A stretch of DNA of 64,000 nt, from assembly GCA_020073565.1 (NCBI GenBank), contig JAIQEY010000006.1, forward strand, positions 84,907 through 148,906, in the 5' to 3' direction. Each line of letters opens with the position of its first letter. The first letter of the stretch is position 1. Shown here piece by piece: positions 39,235 to 50,655 of this stretch. The translations under genes and the position numbers were made by a program. The stretch comes from Terriglobia bacterium (GTDB lineage Bacteria; Acidobacteriota; Terriglobia; Terriglobales; Acidobacteriaceae). The notes beneath the pieces were generated by a model. The model did not search any database. It was not told where the DNA came from and was given only the letters and a program-made list of their open reading frames with translations.

Positions 39235-42012
39235 GTGATCGGTCAGAACATCTCGCACTACAAGGTCGTCGAGAAGATCGGCGGCGGGGGGATGGGTGTC
39301 GTCTACAAAGCGATGGACACGCGATTGCAGCGGTTTGTCGCTCTCAAGTTCCTACCCCCAGAACTATGTCGCGATACCCAAGCGCTGGCCCGCTTCCAAC
39401 GTGAGGCACGGGCAGCGTCCGCACTCAACCATCCGAACATCTGCACGATTTACGACATCGGCGACGAGGACGGACAAGCCTTCATTGCCATGGAGTACCT
39501 GGAAGGCTGTACGCTGAAGCACCTGATCCGCGGAGCGCCGATCGACAATGATCGCCTGCTCGCGCTGGCGGTAGAGATCGCAGATGCGTTGGACGCAGCC
39601 CACAGTGAAGGTATCGTTCATCGGGACATCAAGCCCGCGAACATCTTTGCGACCAAACGCGGACACGCGAAGATTCTCGACTTCGGCTTGGCCAAGTTGA
39701 CCATGGTCGCAACCGGCGTCAGCGGCACGGGCCTTACTGGTGGCACGGTTTCTGGAAGCGCCGATTTCCTGACGAGTCCGGGGGCAGCCGTAGGTACGGT
39801 TGCGTATATGTCGCCGGAACAAGCCAAAGGAAAGGAACTCGATGCGCGGACGGATCTCTTTTCGTTTGGGGCAGTCCTTTACGAGATGGCAACGGGCACG
39901 CTTCCGTTTCGCGGCGACACCTCCGCGACGGTCTTCGACGCGATCTTGAACCGTCCCCCGCTTGGGCCCTTGCGACTGAATCCCGACCTGCCGCCGAAAC
40001 TGGAACCGATCATCGGCAAAGCCTTGGAAAAAGATCGTGACCTGCGGTACCAGGTTGCTTCGGAAATACGTGCCGACCTGAAGCGTCTAAGGCGCGAAAC
40101 TGATTCGAGTCGCAGTGGGAAGGCGATCTCGGGATTCTCGGACGAAGAAGTTCTGCCCGCACAGCGGTTTGCGCCTCCTCCGGCCCAGGTAGTGGATAGT
40201 TCTTCGGTGGTGGCCGCGGTGAAGCAGCACAAGTGGGTGGCCGCCGGCATTGGTTTGGTGGCGCTGATGATTCTGGCGGTCGCAGGCTACGGTGTCTACT
40301 CGATGTTTTTCGCAGGCCGCGCGACCCATTTCCAGACCTTCAGCATCACCCAGGTTACGACCTCGGGCAAAGCGGCTCTCACCGCGGTTTCGCCCGACGC
40401 TCGCTATGTCCTGTCGGTCTTGAACGAGAAGGGTCTGCAGAGCCTGTGGCTGCGCAACATCCCCACCAGCAGCGACACGCAAGTGATTCCGCCGGCGCCC
40501 GCTTCCTACAAGAGCCTGGCATTTTCGCCGGACGGGAACTATCTCTACTTCATTAAGGCTGCGGACGCGACCAACACGCACTTCGATCTGTACCGGGCGC
40601 CGGTGCTGGGCGGCGTTCCCCAGACCGTGGTTCGGGCTATTGACAGCGACCTCACGTTCTCTCCGGACGGGCACCGCCTCGCCTTCGCGCGCGCCAATGC
40701 TCCCGAGGCTGGCAAGTACGGTCTGACCATGGTGAATCTGGACGGCACCGACGAGCAAGTACTCCACGTGGGGGCTCCCGCTTCCGATGTTCCTTCGTCG
40801 GTTGCGTGGTCACCGGACGGCAAGGAAATTGGCTACAAACTTTCCAGGCCGGACGGGTCTCTGGGTGGCCTCGCGCTCCTGAACGTGAGCAGTGGGAAGA
40901 TCAGCACATTCGCCACCTTCAGAGACATGCTGACAAATGACTTCAAATGGATGCCAGACGGCAACGGTCTCCTTGCGCTCTATTCGCAGAAAGGACCTGA
41001 CTACTTTCAGCGGGCGCAGATCGGGTTTGTTCCGGATGGGAGCAGCCGCATCAACCCTATTACCCGGGACACGAGTAGCTACGCGACCTTGACGCTTTCC
41101 GCAGACGGGAAAACCCTGGCGACGGTCCAGACCAAGACTTCGCAGAACCTCTATTTGCAACGCGCCGCGGAGAACGCTGCAGGTGAGCCCAGCGCGGTGC
41201 TGCCACAGGGCCAACTGGTTTACTGGTTTGCATGGACGGCGGATGGCAATCTGGTTTTCACGGACTTTTCGCGAATTCTGCGGACCGGTATCAGCGAGGC
41301 GGTGCCGACGCGCCTGCTGGGCGATTCTAACGCCGCCATCGTAGAACTATCAGGGTGTGGCAGTCACTTACTGGTATTTTCCTGGGCATTTCATGGTGGT
41401 ACGAACTCGACCAACATCTGGCGCGCCAGCGCAGACGGCACCAATCCCACGAAGTTGACCGATGGGAAAAACGACCGTTCCCCGGTGTGCACGGCAGACG
41501 GGAAGTGGATGTACTACTGGAACCAGGAATTGCAGCAACTCTGGCGTGCGCCGCTGGAAGGACCGGGCAAGCCCGAGGTCGTGCCGGCGGGTGTGGCTCC
41601 CAAGACGCTCCCAGCTGGGACTGCGCTGAGCACTTCTTCCAACGGAAAATACCTGGCCTACGTTCTGGCCACGATACCGACGCCGGAGGATCCCTACCCC
41701 CAGTACAAGATTGCCGTGTTGGATTTGGCGGCGACCGCTACGCCTCCCCGCCTGATTGACGCGGATGAACGAATCTCGAGCGGCGGCTTGGCATTCACCC
41801 CGGACAGCAAGGCGGTAGCTTATCCCATCCGCGAGAGTGGCGTCGACAACCTCTGGGTGCAGCCGCTGGATGGATCGTCGGGCCGCCGGATCACGTCTTT
41901 CAGTGCCGAACAAATCTCCGTCTTCGACTGGTCGCCGGACGGCAAGAGCCTGGCCATATTACGTGGCCATACCGACTCAGACGTCGTCCTGATCCGCGAT
42001 ACCTCACAATAG
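39235..42012 (+). CDS. Serine/threonine protein kinase with PD40/TolB-like propeller
   Basis: [37 protein letters not shown], then TM and WSPDGK/FSPDG repeats; GTG start. Confidence 0.95.
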   Translation: MIGQNISHYKVVEKIGGGGMGVVYKAMDTRLQRFVALKFLPPELCRDTQALARFQREARAASALNHPNICTIYDIGDEDGQAFIAMEYLEGCTLKHLIRGAPIDNDRLLALAVEIADALDAAHSEGIVHRDIKPANIFATKRGHAKILDFGLAKLTMVATGVSGTGLTGGTVSGSADFLTSPGAAVGTVAYMSPEQAKGKELDARTDLFSFGAVLYEMATGTLPFRGDTSATVFDAILNRPPLGPLRLNPDLPPKLEPIIGKALEKDRDLRYQVASEIRADLKRLRRETDSSRSGKAISGFSDEEVLPAQRFAPPPAQVVDSSSVVAAVKQHKWVAAGIGLVALMILAVAGYGVYSMFFAGRATHFQTFSITQVTTSGKAALTAVSPDARYVLSVLNEKGLQSLWLRNIPTSSDTQVIPPAPASYKSLAFSPDGNYLYFIKAADATNTHFDLYRAPVLGGVPQTVVRAIDSDLTFSPDGHRLAFARANAPEAGKYGLTMVNLDGTDEQVLHVGAPASDVPSSVAWSPDGKEIGYKLSRPDGSLGGLALLNVSSGKISTFATFRDMLTNDFKWMPDGNGLLALYSQKGPDYFQRAQIGFVPDGSSRINPITRDTSSYATLTLSADGKTLATVQTKTSQNLYLQRAAENAAGEPSAVLPQGQLVYWFAWTADGNLVFTDFSRILRTGISEAVPTRLLGDSNAAIVELSGCGSHLLVFSWAFHGGTNSTNIWRASADGTNPTKLTDGKNDRSPVCTADGKWMYYWNQELQQLWRAPLEGPGKPEVVPAGVAPKTLPAGTALSTSSNGKYLAYVLATIPTPEDPYPQYKIAVLDLAATATPPRLIDADERISSGGLAFTPDSKAVAYPIRESGVDNLWVQPLDGSSGRRITSFSAEQISVFDWSPDGKSLAILRGHTDSDVVLIRDTSQ

Positions 42013-42259
42013 GCCGTCTTCGCCGGAAAACTGGGGCGTTCGCTTCTCCGGAGGCTCGCTGCGATTTTGGTTGAACCTATTTGCAGCTTGCGGTAGTTTT
42101 ACATGCCATTGCCCATCCCCGGGGCAACCAGGCGGCTTCTTTCCTTGGGATTCAAACGAGTTTGCTGTAGAGGTGTGCGAGCCACGCTGGAAAGCATGGC
42201 TCACATCTGATGTGACAACTGTCTTTCGTAGCGACTCTTGGTGGCTTAGGAGGTAGCAA

Positions 42260-43579
42260 ATGACGTTTTCCTCTCCGCGGTGCGGCGTCGACCTATCCAA
42301 GGGTGGGTTGGTCGGCCAGATGTTCAGCAGGCATGCTGCCCACATCGCCTGCCTGCTTCTTGTCCTGATGCTCATGACTGGAAGCGTCCGAGCGCAGCAG
42401 GCGACTGCGGTGGATTCTGACAAGCAGACGATTCAGATGCTGGTGCGAAGGATCGATCAGCTTGAGGCGCGCGTCGCGCAGCTCGAGTCCAGCAAGGCGC
42501 AGGCAGCCGGTGCCACCTCCGAATCAGCGCCACCTCCTTCCGTTGCTTCCGCTGAAATCGAACCTGAGTCGCCTGCGGAACATGGTGAGCCGGAGCGAAT
42601 GGATGTGAGCAAGACTCTGCTCAAAATAAGGGGATTCGGCGACGTCACATTTCATGGCGATAACGCGAAAGGCGATACGACGTCGTTCACCCTCGGGCAG
42701 CTGGACCTCTTCGTTACCTCGGACCTCTCGGAGAAATTCAAGTTCCTGAGCGAGATCGTGTTCGAAGCAGGCGATAACAACGGTTTCGGCGTGGATCTGG
42801 AGCGCTACCTTCTCCAATACTCCCCAAACGACTATTTCAACGTGTCGGTGGGCCGGTACCACACTGCGATCGGTTACTACAACACCGCCTATCACCACAG
42901 TACCTGGTTGCAGACCGCGACTGGCCGTCCCTTCTTGTTCCAGTTCGAGGACGACGATGGCATTCTGCCAATTCACAACGTAGGCATCTCCGCGACGGGC
43001 CTGATCCCCTCGGGACGTTTGGGACTACACTATGTAGCCGAGTTGGGCAACGGGCGGGCGTACACTCCAGGCGCCGAATTTGTGCAGAATACCGTTGACG
43101 AGAACAACGGAAAATCTTTCAACCTCGGATTCTTTATCCGGCCGGCTGCGGTCCGCGGGCTGCAAGCAGGGTTCTCTGTTTATCATGACGGGCTGAAGCC
43201 GATCGGGTTGCCAGGCATCAGCGAAACCATCTTTGCCGCGCACGCGGTGGTCGTCCGTCCCAGCTTCGAATGGCTTAATGAAGCACTGCTCATCCGGCAT
43301 GCGCCGGGCGTGACATCGCGGGTATTTGAGACGCCCGGGTTCTATACCCAGCTCTCGAGACGCTTTGGTTCGTACCGGCCTTACTTCCGGTACCAGTATG
43401 TGAATGCTTCCGATGCGGAACCGGTCTTCCCGACGGTTGGCTTGCGACACGGGCCGTCGGTCGGCCTGCGGTTTGATCCTAGTGAATCGGTGGCGCTGAA
43501 GCTGCAATACGACTACACTGCTCTGCGGCACCAGCCATCGACCAGCGGTCTGGCCGCACAACTTGGGTTCACCTTTTAG
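42260..43579 (+). CDS. Outer-membrane porin-like protein with N-terminal coiled coil
   Basis: Signal peptide, coiled coil (IQMLVRRIDQLEARVAQLESS), beta-barrel-like remainder (FLSEIVFEAGDNNGFGVDLERYLLQYSPNDYFNVSVGRYH) ending in aromatic F. Confidence 0.7.
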   Translation: MTFSSPRCGVDLSKGGLVGQMFSRHAAHIACLLLVLMLMTGSVRAQQATAVDSDKQTIQMLVRRIDQLEARVAQLESSKAQAAGATSESAPPPSVASAEIEPESPAEHGEPERMDVSKTLLKIRGFGDVTFHGDNAKGDTTSFTLGQLDLFVTSDLSEKFKFLSEIVFEAGDNNGFGVDLERYLLQYSPNDYFNVSVGRYHTAIGYYNTAYHHSTWLQTATGRPFLFQFEDDDGILPIHNVGISATGLIPSGRLGLHYVAELGNGRAYTPGAEFVQNTVDENNGKSFNLGFFIRPAAVRGLQAGFSVYHDGLKPIGLPGISETIFAAHAVVVRPSFEWLNEALLIRHAPGVTSRVFETPGFYTQLSRRFGSYRPYFRYQYVNASDAEPVFPTVGLRHGPSVGLRFDPSESVALKLQYDYTALRHQPSTSGLAAQLGFTF

Positions 43580-44128
43580 ATGGGCACTCCGATGCGGCGA
43601 TTGGCAAACATCTTCAGGTTCGTGATCCTCGCCCTGGCATCCACGGGCGTAGACTCCAACGTGGCGGTCGCGGCACCCCCGGCCCCAGCGGCAGGTGGTG
43701 GAGCCGAACAGGCCCTGGCGATCATCGTGAACCAGTCCAACCCCGTGGAAAATTTCTCCTTTGAGGATCTGCGCAAGATCTTCCTGGGCGAGCGGAGCCA
43801 CTGGCCGAACGGCCGCCGCATCACGCTGGTGATGTTGGACTCTTCGCAGCCCGAGCGGAAGGCCGTTCTGCGCGACATCTATGCCATGAACGAAAAGGAC
43901 TTCAATAACCATTTCATTCAGGGCGTTTTCACCGGGGCGGTGTTTGTTTCCCCGAAAACCCTCGCGACCCCCGCCGATGTTCGTAAGTTTGTGTTCAATG
44001 TGCCGGGAGCCATAGGCTATGTTCGTGCCAGCGACGTGGATTCCTCGGTGAAGGTTCTCCGCGTTGACGGGCGTCTTCCCGAAGACAAAGATTACAGGTT
44101 CCGGCTCACGGCTCGTGCGGGGAAGTGA
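43580..44128 (+). CDS. PstS-like periplasmic substrate-binding domain protein
   Basis: LAIIVNQSNPVENFSFEDLRKIFLGERSHWPNGRRITLVMLDS...FNNHFIQGVFTG...PGAIGYVRASDVD; starts immediately after the upstream stop. Confidence 0.8.
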   Translation: MGTPMRRLANIFRFVILALASTGVDSNVAVAAPPAPAAGGGAEQALAIIVNQSNPVENFSFEDLRKIFLGERSHWPNGRRITLVMLDSSQPERKAVLRDIYAMNEKDFNNHFIQGVFTGAVFVSPKTLATPADVRKFVFNVPGAIGYVRASDVDSSVKVLRVDGRLPEDKDYRFRLTARAGK

Positions 44129-44255
44129 TCGCGCGCGCGTTGCGGTCAGCCGATTTCGCGGCGTAGGCTGACGTGCCGCCGTGGAGACCGAGGGCCCAGG
44201 AGTCAGTTAATACACCACCGCCCCTCGGAAGCAGACGATGTTGACGCTTCCAAGC

Positions 44256-47200
44256 CTAGAAGTAGAACTTCAACGCTAACTGCATGATGCGGTGCCCGAA
44301 CTTGTTGGTCATGATGCCGGCCGTGCCGACGTTCGTGGGAAGCGCGCCGAAGTTCTCGTACCTAAGGTTCAGCGCCGCATCATTAGCTCCACTTCCGAAG
44401 AACGGGTTGACGTTCGTGAACCCGTAGAGTGGATGGTTCAGGAAGTTAAAGGCCTCCGCCCGGAATTGGAGGTTCTTCGACTCGCCCATCTTGAAGTTCT
44501 TGAAGAGGGTTAAGTCGCTGTTCATGAACTTGGGGCCGTGGATGTACGGAATCCGATAGGTTCCGTTGTTACCCGGTGTTGGCGACTGAAAACACGTAGC
44601 GTTGAAGAGCTGGTGCGCCGCAAGGTGGGCGGTGGGGTCGCAGACAACCAGAGGCACAGAAGTTTCGTCGGGCGTGCCCACGATGTAGCGGCCGCCGTTG
44701 TTGTTGCCGCCGTTCGTGCCGCCTAGAGCGCACTGCCCATATTGGAAGCATTGGCTACTGGGATTGGCAGAGTTGTAGACCCCGACCATGGCGATGTTGT
44801 AGCCCTGCGAGCTTTGCGTGAAGCTGCTGGGATAAGTAAACAGCGGCGCACCGGCGTCAAACTCGGTGATCCCGCTCAGCTGCCAGCCATCGAGCACTCC
44901 ATTCAGGACCGCATTGTTGCCCAGATGGCTCTTACTCACCGAGGGGAGATAGACGTTGTAAGAAATCTTGAGCGCCTGCGTACGGTCCCAGGGCAGAGGT
45001 CCGTAGGTGCGGCTCAGATCAAACGAGTTGGCGGAGTTATTGCCAAGTACCTTACTGAAAGTGTAAGTGACCCAGTAGTTGATTCGGCCCTTCGCTCGCG
45101 ACGCGGTCAGCTGAAACGAATTGTAATTGGATTTCAGCGCGTGGGCCGCCGGGTAGATTCCTGCGATGTTGGGATACAGGCGATAGGGATTGTACTGCTC
45201 CATCCATTGTCCGGGCCAATCCACGCCGGTTTCTGTGCCTTGCGCTACCGGGTTGATATTGGGCCAGCCGACCATGTACTTGCTGCGATTGCCGACGTAG
45301 GCGAGGGAGACCAGTGTGCCGCTCGGGATTTGCTGCTGGACGGTGAGGTTGTAGGAGTAGGTGCGGGGCATCTTATCGTCAGTGGCCACAGCGACGCTCG
45401 GCCAAGGCAAAGCCGCACCCTGGGTATAACTGCTGAGCTGCGACAAATACAGACCTCCGCCCGGCGAGAAATAGTTAAAGGATTGCAGGGGAGGATTCTG
45501 CACCAGCTTAAAGCCGGCTGAGATTCCTTCATCGCGGAAGAAGTTGGTGCCGAACCCGCCGCGAATAACCGTGTTGCCCTTGCCGAACACGTCCCAGGCA
45601 AAACCCGCTGAAGGCGCAAGTTGCCAACCCACCGGCTTGTAGCCAGACAATGGAACGCTGGGATTGTTTGCATGGGTTTCAATGCCCGTGTACGCCGCGA
45701 TGCCGGCAGTGGGGTCGTACTTTGAAGGATCGAAGATGGCGATGTTCCCCTGCTTGTTGTACCACCAGCCGAGGTGGTTAATCCGCGTGCCGTAGTTCAG
45801 GGTTAGGTGGCGACCAATCTTCCAATTGTCGAGCGCGTAGAAATCGTACTCGTTCGCGGCAAAATCGAGATTCAACGTCGGCGTCCCCTGGGAGAACATG
45901 GAGACGTGGCCCAGGAGCAGATCAGCGTAGGCATTGCCGGTAAGCGAGTTCCAGGAAGCCAGCGTGATCGCGCCCTGGTCGAGGTAGGTGTTGTCCCCGG
46001 TGCGCTGCGTCCAGGTTTCCCGGCTCCAATAGAATCCCGCCTTGAGGAGGTGGGTGTGAAGGACTTTTGCCAAGTTCTCCGAGATGGTGTACGTCCACTT
46101 CGGGGAGTTCTGGTTGGGGATGACGCCGCCTTCGTTGAAGAAATCGGCGACACCCGTGGAGGCGACATCGCCATCGACATTAGGGATGACATCGAGCCCG
46201 TTGTTATAAACGCCGTAGTAGGGGTATCCCAATTTCAAGGCAGAAACGGCGGCAGGATCCGTCAGGTAGTTGCGGTAGAACAAGTGGCTGGCGGTGAAGT
46301 TGACTTCGTTGGTCAGAGTCGACGAAAAAGCGCGAGTGAAGTTCGTCGCCACCGAGTGCGAACTGTTCGAGCCGGCCACGTTGCCGGGATACGGATTTGT
46401 CGGCCAGGATTGCCACAACCCGTAGGGGAAGGGATAAGTCTCGCCTTCGTGATTGTAGCGAACCGAGAGATGGTCATTTGCGGTCGCGGCATAGTCGAGC
46501 TTCACTAATTGCTGCGCTCGCGGCTGCTGGTTCACGATATCGGTGATGTAGTTGTAGCCGCCATTCGTGGCTGGGTCGGCGTTGGGCGTGGGCAAATGGT
46601 AGAGGCTCATGAGAACCTGTCCGCCTGGGTCAATCGCCGTTGACAGGATTTTTCCGGTAGTTGCTTGGTCGCAGTAGCTTGGCAGGCTCCCAGGCGTCCC
46701 TTGGCAGACCGGGGTCCCGGTGATCCCGGCCAGGCTTGCAAGACCGGGATCGCTAAAGTTGCCCGTGCGCATGTCAGCCGTGGGAACCACGGTCTTCTTC
46801 ACGCCCAGATCCACGCCCTGACGCATCCATTCGAATCCGGCAAAAAAGAACAGCTTGTCGCGATTCTTATTGAACTCAGTTCCCGGAATGATCACGGGAC
46901 CGCCGATATTAAAGCCAGGGTATTGATAGCGACTGGATGGTCTGGCTACGCCGTTAGCGTTGGCCTGCCAGTCGTTGGCGTTCATGCTGCCGTCGCGAAT
47001 ACTGTAATAAGCCTCGCCATGAAAGTTTTTGGTACCGGACTTGGTGATGGTTTCCATCACGGTGGGTCCGTTGGGATTCTCCGCTGAGTAACTGGCGGTC
47101 TCGACCTTGACCTCCTGAATCATCTCGAAGTTCGGCGTCACTGCAGCGCCGCCGTTGAAGCCAGGATCAACGACATTGCCGCCGTCGCTGACTACTGCCA

Positions 47201-47810
47201 ACTGGTCGAAACGGGTTCCGTTCACAGTGTAGGCGCCCGCCCCTCCGTTGAATGCCGCCGTCTCACCCGTGTACACGCCATTCCAACCGCCGCTGTTTTG
47301 TGCGCCGGGCAGAATCTTCAAAAGTTCGACAGCGTTGCGGCCGATGATGGCAAGATTGTCGACTTGCTTGGCGGTTATCGTGTAGGAGACATCGCCCGAG
47401 CTGACAGGAATAATCTCGGTTGGCGTTCCGGTGACCTCGACGGTCGCGGCGGTTCCGGCAACTTTGAGTGCGATCTGCTTCAAGTCAATCTGATCATTGA
47501 TGTGCAGTACGATTCCGCTGTTCGCGAAGGGAGTGAACCCCTTGGCTTCCACTCTGAGGTCGTACGTTCCCGCGGGGATGCCGATCAGGGAGAAGAAGCC
47601 TGCGGAGTTGCTCGCGGTTTCACGAGCAGTGTTGGTGGCTTGCAGAATGAGACGCACCTTGGCGCCGGACACCACGGCCCCGGACGAATCGTAGACTGTG
47701 CCGGTCACCGTGCAGGTTCCGCTGCCTTGCGCAAGGGCGGCGGCGGCCCACAACAGCAGAGTTGCGGAAACAAGACCAGAGACTGCTTTCTTCATCCATG
47801 TGTGACCCAT
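44256..47810 (-). CDS. TonB-dependent receptor, Oar-like
   Basis: Signal peptide MKKAVSGLVSATLLLWAAAALAQ, CarboxypepD_reg-like domain (CTVTGTVYDSSGAVVSGAKVRL), plug and barrel, C-terminal MQLALKFYF. Confidence 0.93.
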   Translation of the reverse strand: MGHTWMKKAVSGLVSATLLLWAAAALAQGSGTCTVTGTVYDSSGAVVSGAKVRLILQATNTARETASNSAGFFSLIGIPAGTYDLRVEAKGFTPFANSGIVLHINDQIDLKQIALKVAGTAATVEVTGTPTEIIPVSSGDVSYTITAKQVDNLAIIGRNAVELLKILPGAQNSGGWNGVYTGETAAFNGGAGAYTVNGTRFDQLAVVSDGGNVVDPGFNGGAAVTPNFEMIQEVKVETASYSAENPNGPTVMETITKSGTKNFHGEAYYSIRDGSMNANDWQANANGVARPSSRYQYPGFNIGGPVIIPGTEFNKNRDKLFFFAGFEWMRQGVDLGVKKTVVPTADMRTGNFSDPGLASLAGITGTPVCQGTPGSLPSYCDQATTGKILSTAIDPGGQVLMSLYHLPTPNADPATNGGYNYITDIVNQQPRAQQLVKLDYAATANDHLSVRYNHEGETYPFPYGLWQSWPTNPYPGNVAGSNSSHSVATNFTRAFSSTLTNEVNFTASHLFYRNYLTDPAAVSALKLGYPYYGVYNNGLDVIPNVDGDVASTGVADFFNEGGVIPNQNSPKWTYTISENLAKVLHTHLLKAGFYWSRETWTQRTGDNTYLDQGAITLASWNSLTGNAYADLLLGHVSMFSQGTPTLNLDFAANEYDFYALDNWKIGRHLTLNYGTRINHLGWWYNKQGNIAIFDPSKYDPTAGIAAYTGIETHANNPSVPLSGYKPVGWQLAPSAGFAWDVFGKGNTVIRGGFGTNFFRDEGISAGFKLVQNPPLQSFNYFSPGGGLYLSQLSSYTQGAALPWPSVAVATDDKMPRTYSYNLTVQQQIPSGTLVSLAYVGNRSKYMVGWPNINPVAQGTETGVDWPGQWMEQYNPYRLYPNIAGIYPAAHALKSNYNSFQLTASRAKGRINYWVTYTFSKVLGNNSANSFDLSRTYGPLPWDRTQALKISYNVYLPSVSKSHLGNNAVLNGVLDGWQLSGITEFDAGAPLFTYPSSFTQSSQGYNIAMVGVYNSANPSSQCFQYGQCALGGTNGGNNNGGRYIVGTPDETSVPLVVCDPTAHLAAHQLFNATCFQSPTPGNNGTYRIPYIHGPKFMNSDLTLFKNFKMGESKNLQFRAEAFNFLNHPLYGFTNVNPFFGSGANDAALNLRYENFGALPTNVGTAGIMTNKFGHRIMQLALKFYF

Positions 47811-48134
47811 ATTCCACCTCGGAGCGTCGGGCTCCCTTCCAAACTGGGGAGTTGGCCAGAAGAGTCCACTCCTGACTCGCCGCTTGAAATCTACTCTCAG
47901 TTGGTGGATCGCGAATCCTACCAAAGTCGGATTGGAGATAATTTTCTATAGGCGGGTATCGAGAGAGGTACGAGAACGAGAATTCCAAAAAAACGTAGTT
48001 CTTCTTCCAATCCATGCCAACCGGCGCAGGGCGACGGATAATCTTGCCTTGATTCTCCCGTCTGCCAAGCAATCCAACTTTAGGCGGATTATGCTAGAGA
48101 AGCCAGGTGTTAGATTCATTGCGCAAGGATTGCC

Positions 48135-50624
48135 ATGAATACCGAATTTGGGAGCGGCAACCTGGGTTGTTCTCTCAACGCGCATCTGCTGACACTCGTG
48201 ATCGCCCTGGTCATTCCCGGTTCAGCGCGCGACGTTCTAGCGCAGGAACAGCCGGTGGCATCGCCGATCGTGATCCAAGCAGGGGTGCCGGCTGAGCAGG
48301 TGCAACCGCTGCCGTTCTCTGCAGGCGGACGGTCCCGGGATGGTCACACCCTCTCGACGAACAACCGCTTTCTCATCCGCGATGGAGAACCCTGGTTTCC
48401 AGTGATGGGTGAGTTTCACTATTCACGCTATCCCGAGAGCGAGTGGGAAAAAGAGATTCTGAAAATGAAGGCGGGTGGGATTCAGATCGTCTCGACTTAT
48501 ATTTTCTGGATCCACCATGAAGAGATCGAAGGACAATTCGACTGGTCGGGACAGCGGAATCTACGCCGTTTTATTGAGTTGTGCAGACGGCATGGGATGT
48601 ACGTATGGATCCGTGTGGGACCTTGGGATCACGGCGAAGTGCGCAATGGGGGGCTTCCTGACTGGCTGATCCAGACAACCGCGACGCGAGAAAACAACCC
48701 CGTCTATCTCAAGCATGTTCGGCGCTTCTACGGTGAAATCTCCAAGGAGGTGCAGGGACTATTTTGGAAGGACGGCGGCCCCATCATTGGTGTGCAGTTG
48801 GAGAACGAATACAGCGCCCGCGGTCCAGGGAAGGGAGCCGAGCACATCCTGCGGTTACGGCAGCTGGCACGCGAGGAGGGACTCGACGCTCCTTTTTACA
48901 CTATCACGGGATGGGACAATGCAGTGATCCCGTCGCGCGACGTACTCCCATTGTTCGGTGGCTACGCCGACGGTTTCTGGTGGCGCAACTTAAATGATCT
49001 TCCCCCAACCCCAAACTACTTCTTCACGCGAGTTCGCTGCGAGGAAAATGTCGGAGACGATCTCCACTCCAAGCGTCCAGACATCGATGCCGTCGACGTG
49101 GGCTATCCATACCTGACGGCTGAGATGGGAGGGGGAATGGAAGTGGCGTATCACCGCAGGCCGCTGGTGAGCGCGGACGACACGGCGGCCATGGAGGTCG
49201 TGAAGCTTGGATCGGGCGTGACGCTGTATGGCTACTACATGTTCCATGGCGGCACGAATCCGGATGGCAAGAAAACAACATTGCAGGAGTCGCAGGCCAC
49301 GGGCTATCCAAATGACTTGCCGGTGAAGTCGTATGACTTTCAGGCTCCGCTCGGCGAATTCGGCCAGATGCACTCGTCCTACCGCGTTCTTAAGACCTTA
49401 CACCTGTTCCTGAGTGACTTCGGCACAAGTCTCGCGCCCATGACCTCGTATTTTCCTGATCGCCTGCCCGAGAGTAAGCAAGACACCTGGACCCCGCGCG
49501 TCGCGGCACGGCTTGAAAACGATCACGGGTTTATCTTTCTCAACAACCACGAACGGGCCCACCGTCTGCCGGAGCGGCAGAATCTTCAAGTCGAGCTCCA
49601 GCTGCGATCTGGCGTTCTGACGGTGCCTCGTAATCCGATCAATATCCCCAGTGACGCGTACACCATCTGGCCGGTGAATCTCGACATTGGGGGGACGTTG
49701 CTCCGGTATTCGACCGCGCAGCTACTGTGCAAATTAAGCGATCCGCAGACCTATGTGTTCTTTGCGTGGCCCGGGATTTCGCCGGAGTTTGCGTTCGCAG
49801 AGAAGGAGGGCGCGTCGATCGAGAGTCTGGGCGGACAAGTCAGGCGGGAGGGAGGAATCGTCTACGTGAACCGGATCGAGCCAGGGACACAGATTGCCAT
49901 GCGGGTGCGCAGTCGCAACGGCGCCAGTGTGAACATTCTGGTTCTATCGCGAGAGCAGGCCTTGAATATCTGGAAGGCAACGCTTGCAGGAAAAGAGCGG
50001 ATGATCCTGTCTCCTGCGGAACTGCATTTTGATCGCGATCTGATTCATCTCCGGGCGCAGGATCCTGCACAGTTGAAGATTGGTTTTCTGCCGGCGTTGG
50101 GTGCTCCTCTGCCTGGTCTTGCCCGCGATGACAATGACGACGGTGTTTTTCAGGAGTACAGCGCACGCCTGCAGCCAGTTTCGAGCGTTGCCAAAGTCCA
50201 GAGACTGCAGGATGTGAATGGAGATCCATCTCTGAAGATGGGGAAGGAAGTGGCCGTGGCTCCGGATGATGCTGCCTTTGACACAGCGGCGAGCTGGACG
50301 ATTGCTGTGCCGAAGGTGGAGCCAGGCGCTGCCGGGGTTTTTCTGCGAATCGCTTACGAAGGGGATGTGGCGCGTCTATACGCGAACGGAAAGCTGCTCA
50401 CCGACAACTTTTACAATGGCACTCCCTGGCTGATCGGATTGGATCGAGTTCCCATCCAGCAGTGGGACAAGCTGGAATTAAGGATCCTGCCACTGCGAGA
50501 GCATGCGCCGATCTACCTGCCCGAGAAAGCCTGGCCGGCGTTTCCTGCGGGCGGCCAGGTGGTCAGACTAGTCGACGTGCAGGTTCTGCCAGAATACGAA
50601 GTGGTTGTGAACGCGCAACCCTGA
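48135..50624 (+). CDS. Glycoside hydrolase family 35 beta-galactosidase-type protein
   Basis: FPVMGEFHYSRYPESEWEKEILKMKAGGIQIVSTYIFWIHHEEIEGQFDWSGQRNLRRFI; acid/base GVQLENEYSARG; YLTAEMGGGM. Confidence 0.92.
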   Translation: MNTEFGSGNLGCSLNAHLLTLVIALVIPGSARDVLAQEQPVASPIVIQAGVPAEQVQPLPFSAGGRSRDGHTLSTNNRFLIRDGEPWFPVMGEFHYSRYPESEWEKEILKMKAGGIQIVSTYIFWIHHEEIEGQFDWSGQRNLRRFIELCRRHGMYVWIRVGPWDHGEVRNGGLPDWLIQTTATRENNPVYLKHVRRFYGEISKEVQGLFWKDGGPIIGVQLENEYSARGPGKGAEHILRLRQLAREEGLDAPFYTITGWDNAVIPSRDVLPLFGGYADGFWWRNLNDLPPTPNYFFTRVRCEENVGDDLHSKRPDIDAVDVGYPYLTAEMGGGMEVAYHRRPLVSADDTAAMEVVKLGSGVTLYGYYMFHGGTNPDGKKTTLQESQATGYPNDLPVKSYDFQAPLGEFGQMHSSYRVLKTLHLFLSDFGTSLAPMTSYFPDRLPESKQDTWTPRVAARLENDHGFIFLNNHERAHRLPERQNLQVELQLRSGVLTVPRNPINIPSDAYTIWPVNLDIGGTLLRYSTAQLLCKLSDPQTYVFFAWPGISPEFAFAEKEGASIESLGGQVRREGGIVYVNRIEPGTQIAMRVRSRNGASVNILVLSREQALNIWKATLAGKERMILSPAELHFDRDLIHLRAQDPAQLKIGFLPALGAPLPGLARDDNDDGVFQEYSARLQPVSSVAKVQRLQDVNGDPSLKMGKEVAVAPDDAAFDTAASWTIAVPKVEPGAAGVFLRIAYEGDVARLYANGKLLTDNFYNGTPWLIGLDRVPIQQWDKLELRILPLREHAPIYLPEKAWPAFPAGGQVVRLVDVQVLPEYEVVVNAQP

Positions 50625-50655
50625 GGGCGCAACGCTGAGGCGAAGAAGCTGCCGA

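Noticed and set aside
42173-42206. Possible riboswitch upstream of the porin gene
   Set aside because: Only an imperfect hairpin (GAGCCACGC-tggaaa-GCATGGCTC) is visible; I could not match a known riboswitch core.
44145-44172. Hairpin GTCAGCC...GGCTGAC between convergent genes as a terminator
   Set aside because: Stem is only 7 bp with a 14-nt loop and no T-tract follows; kept out of the features.
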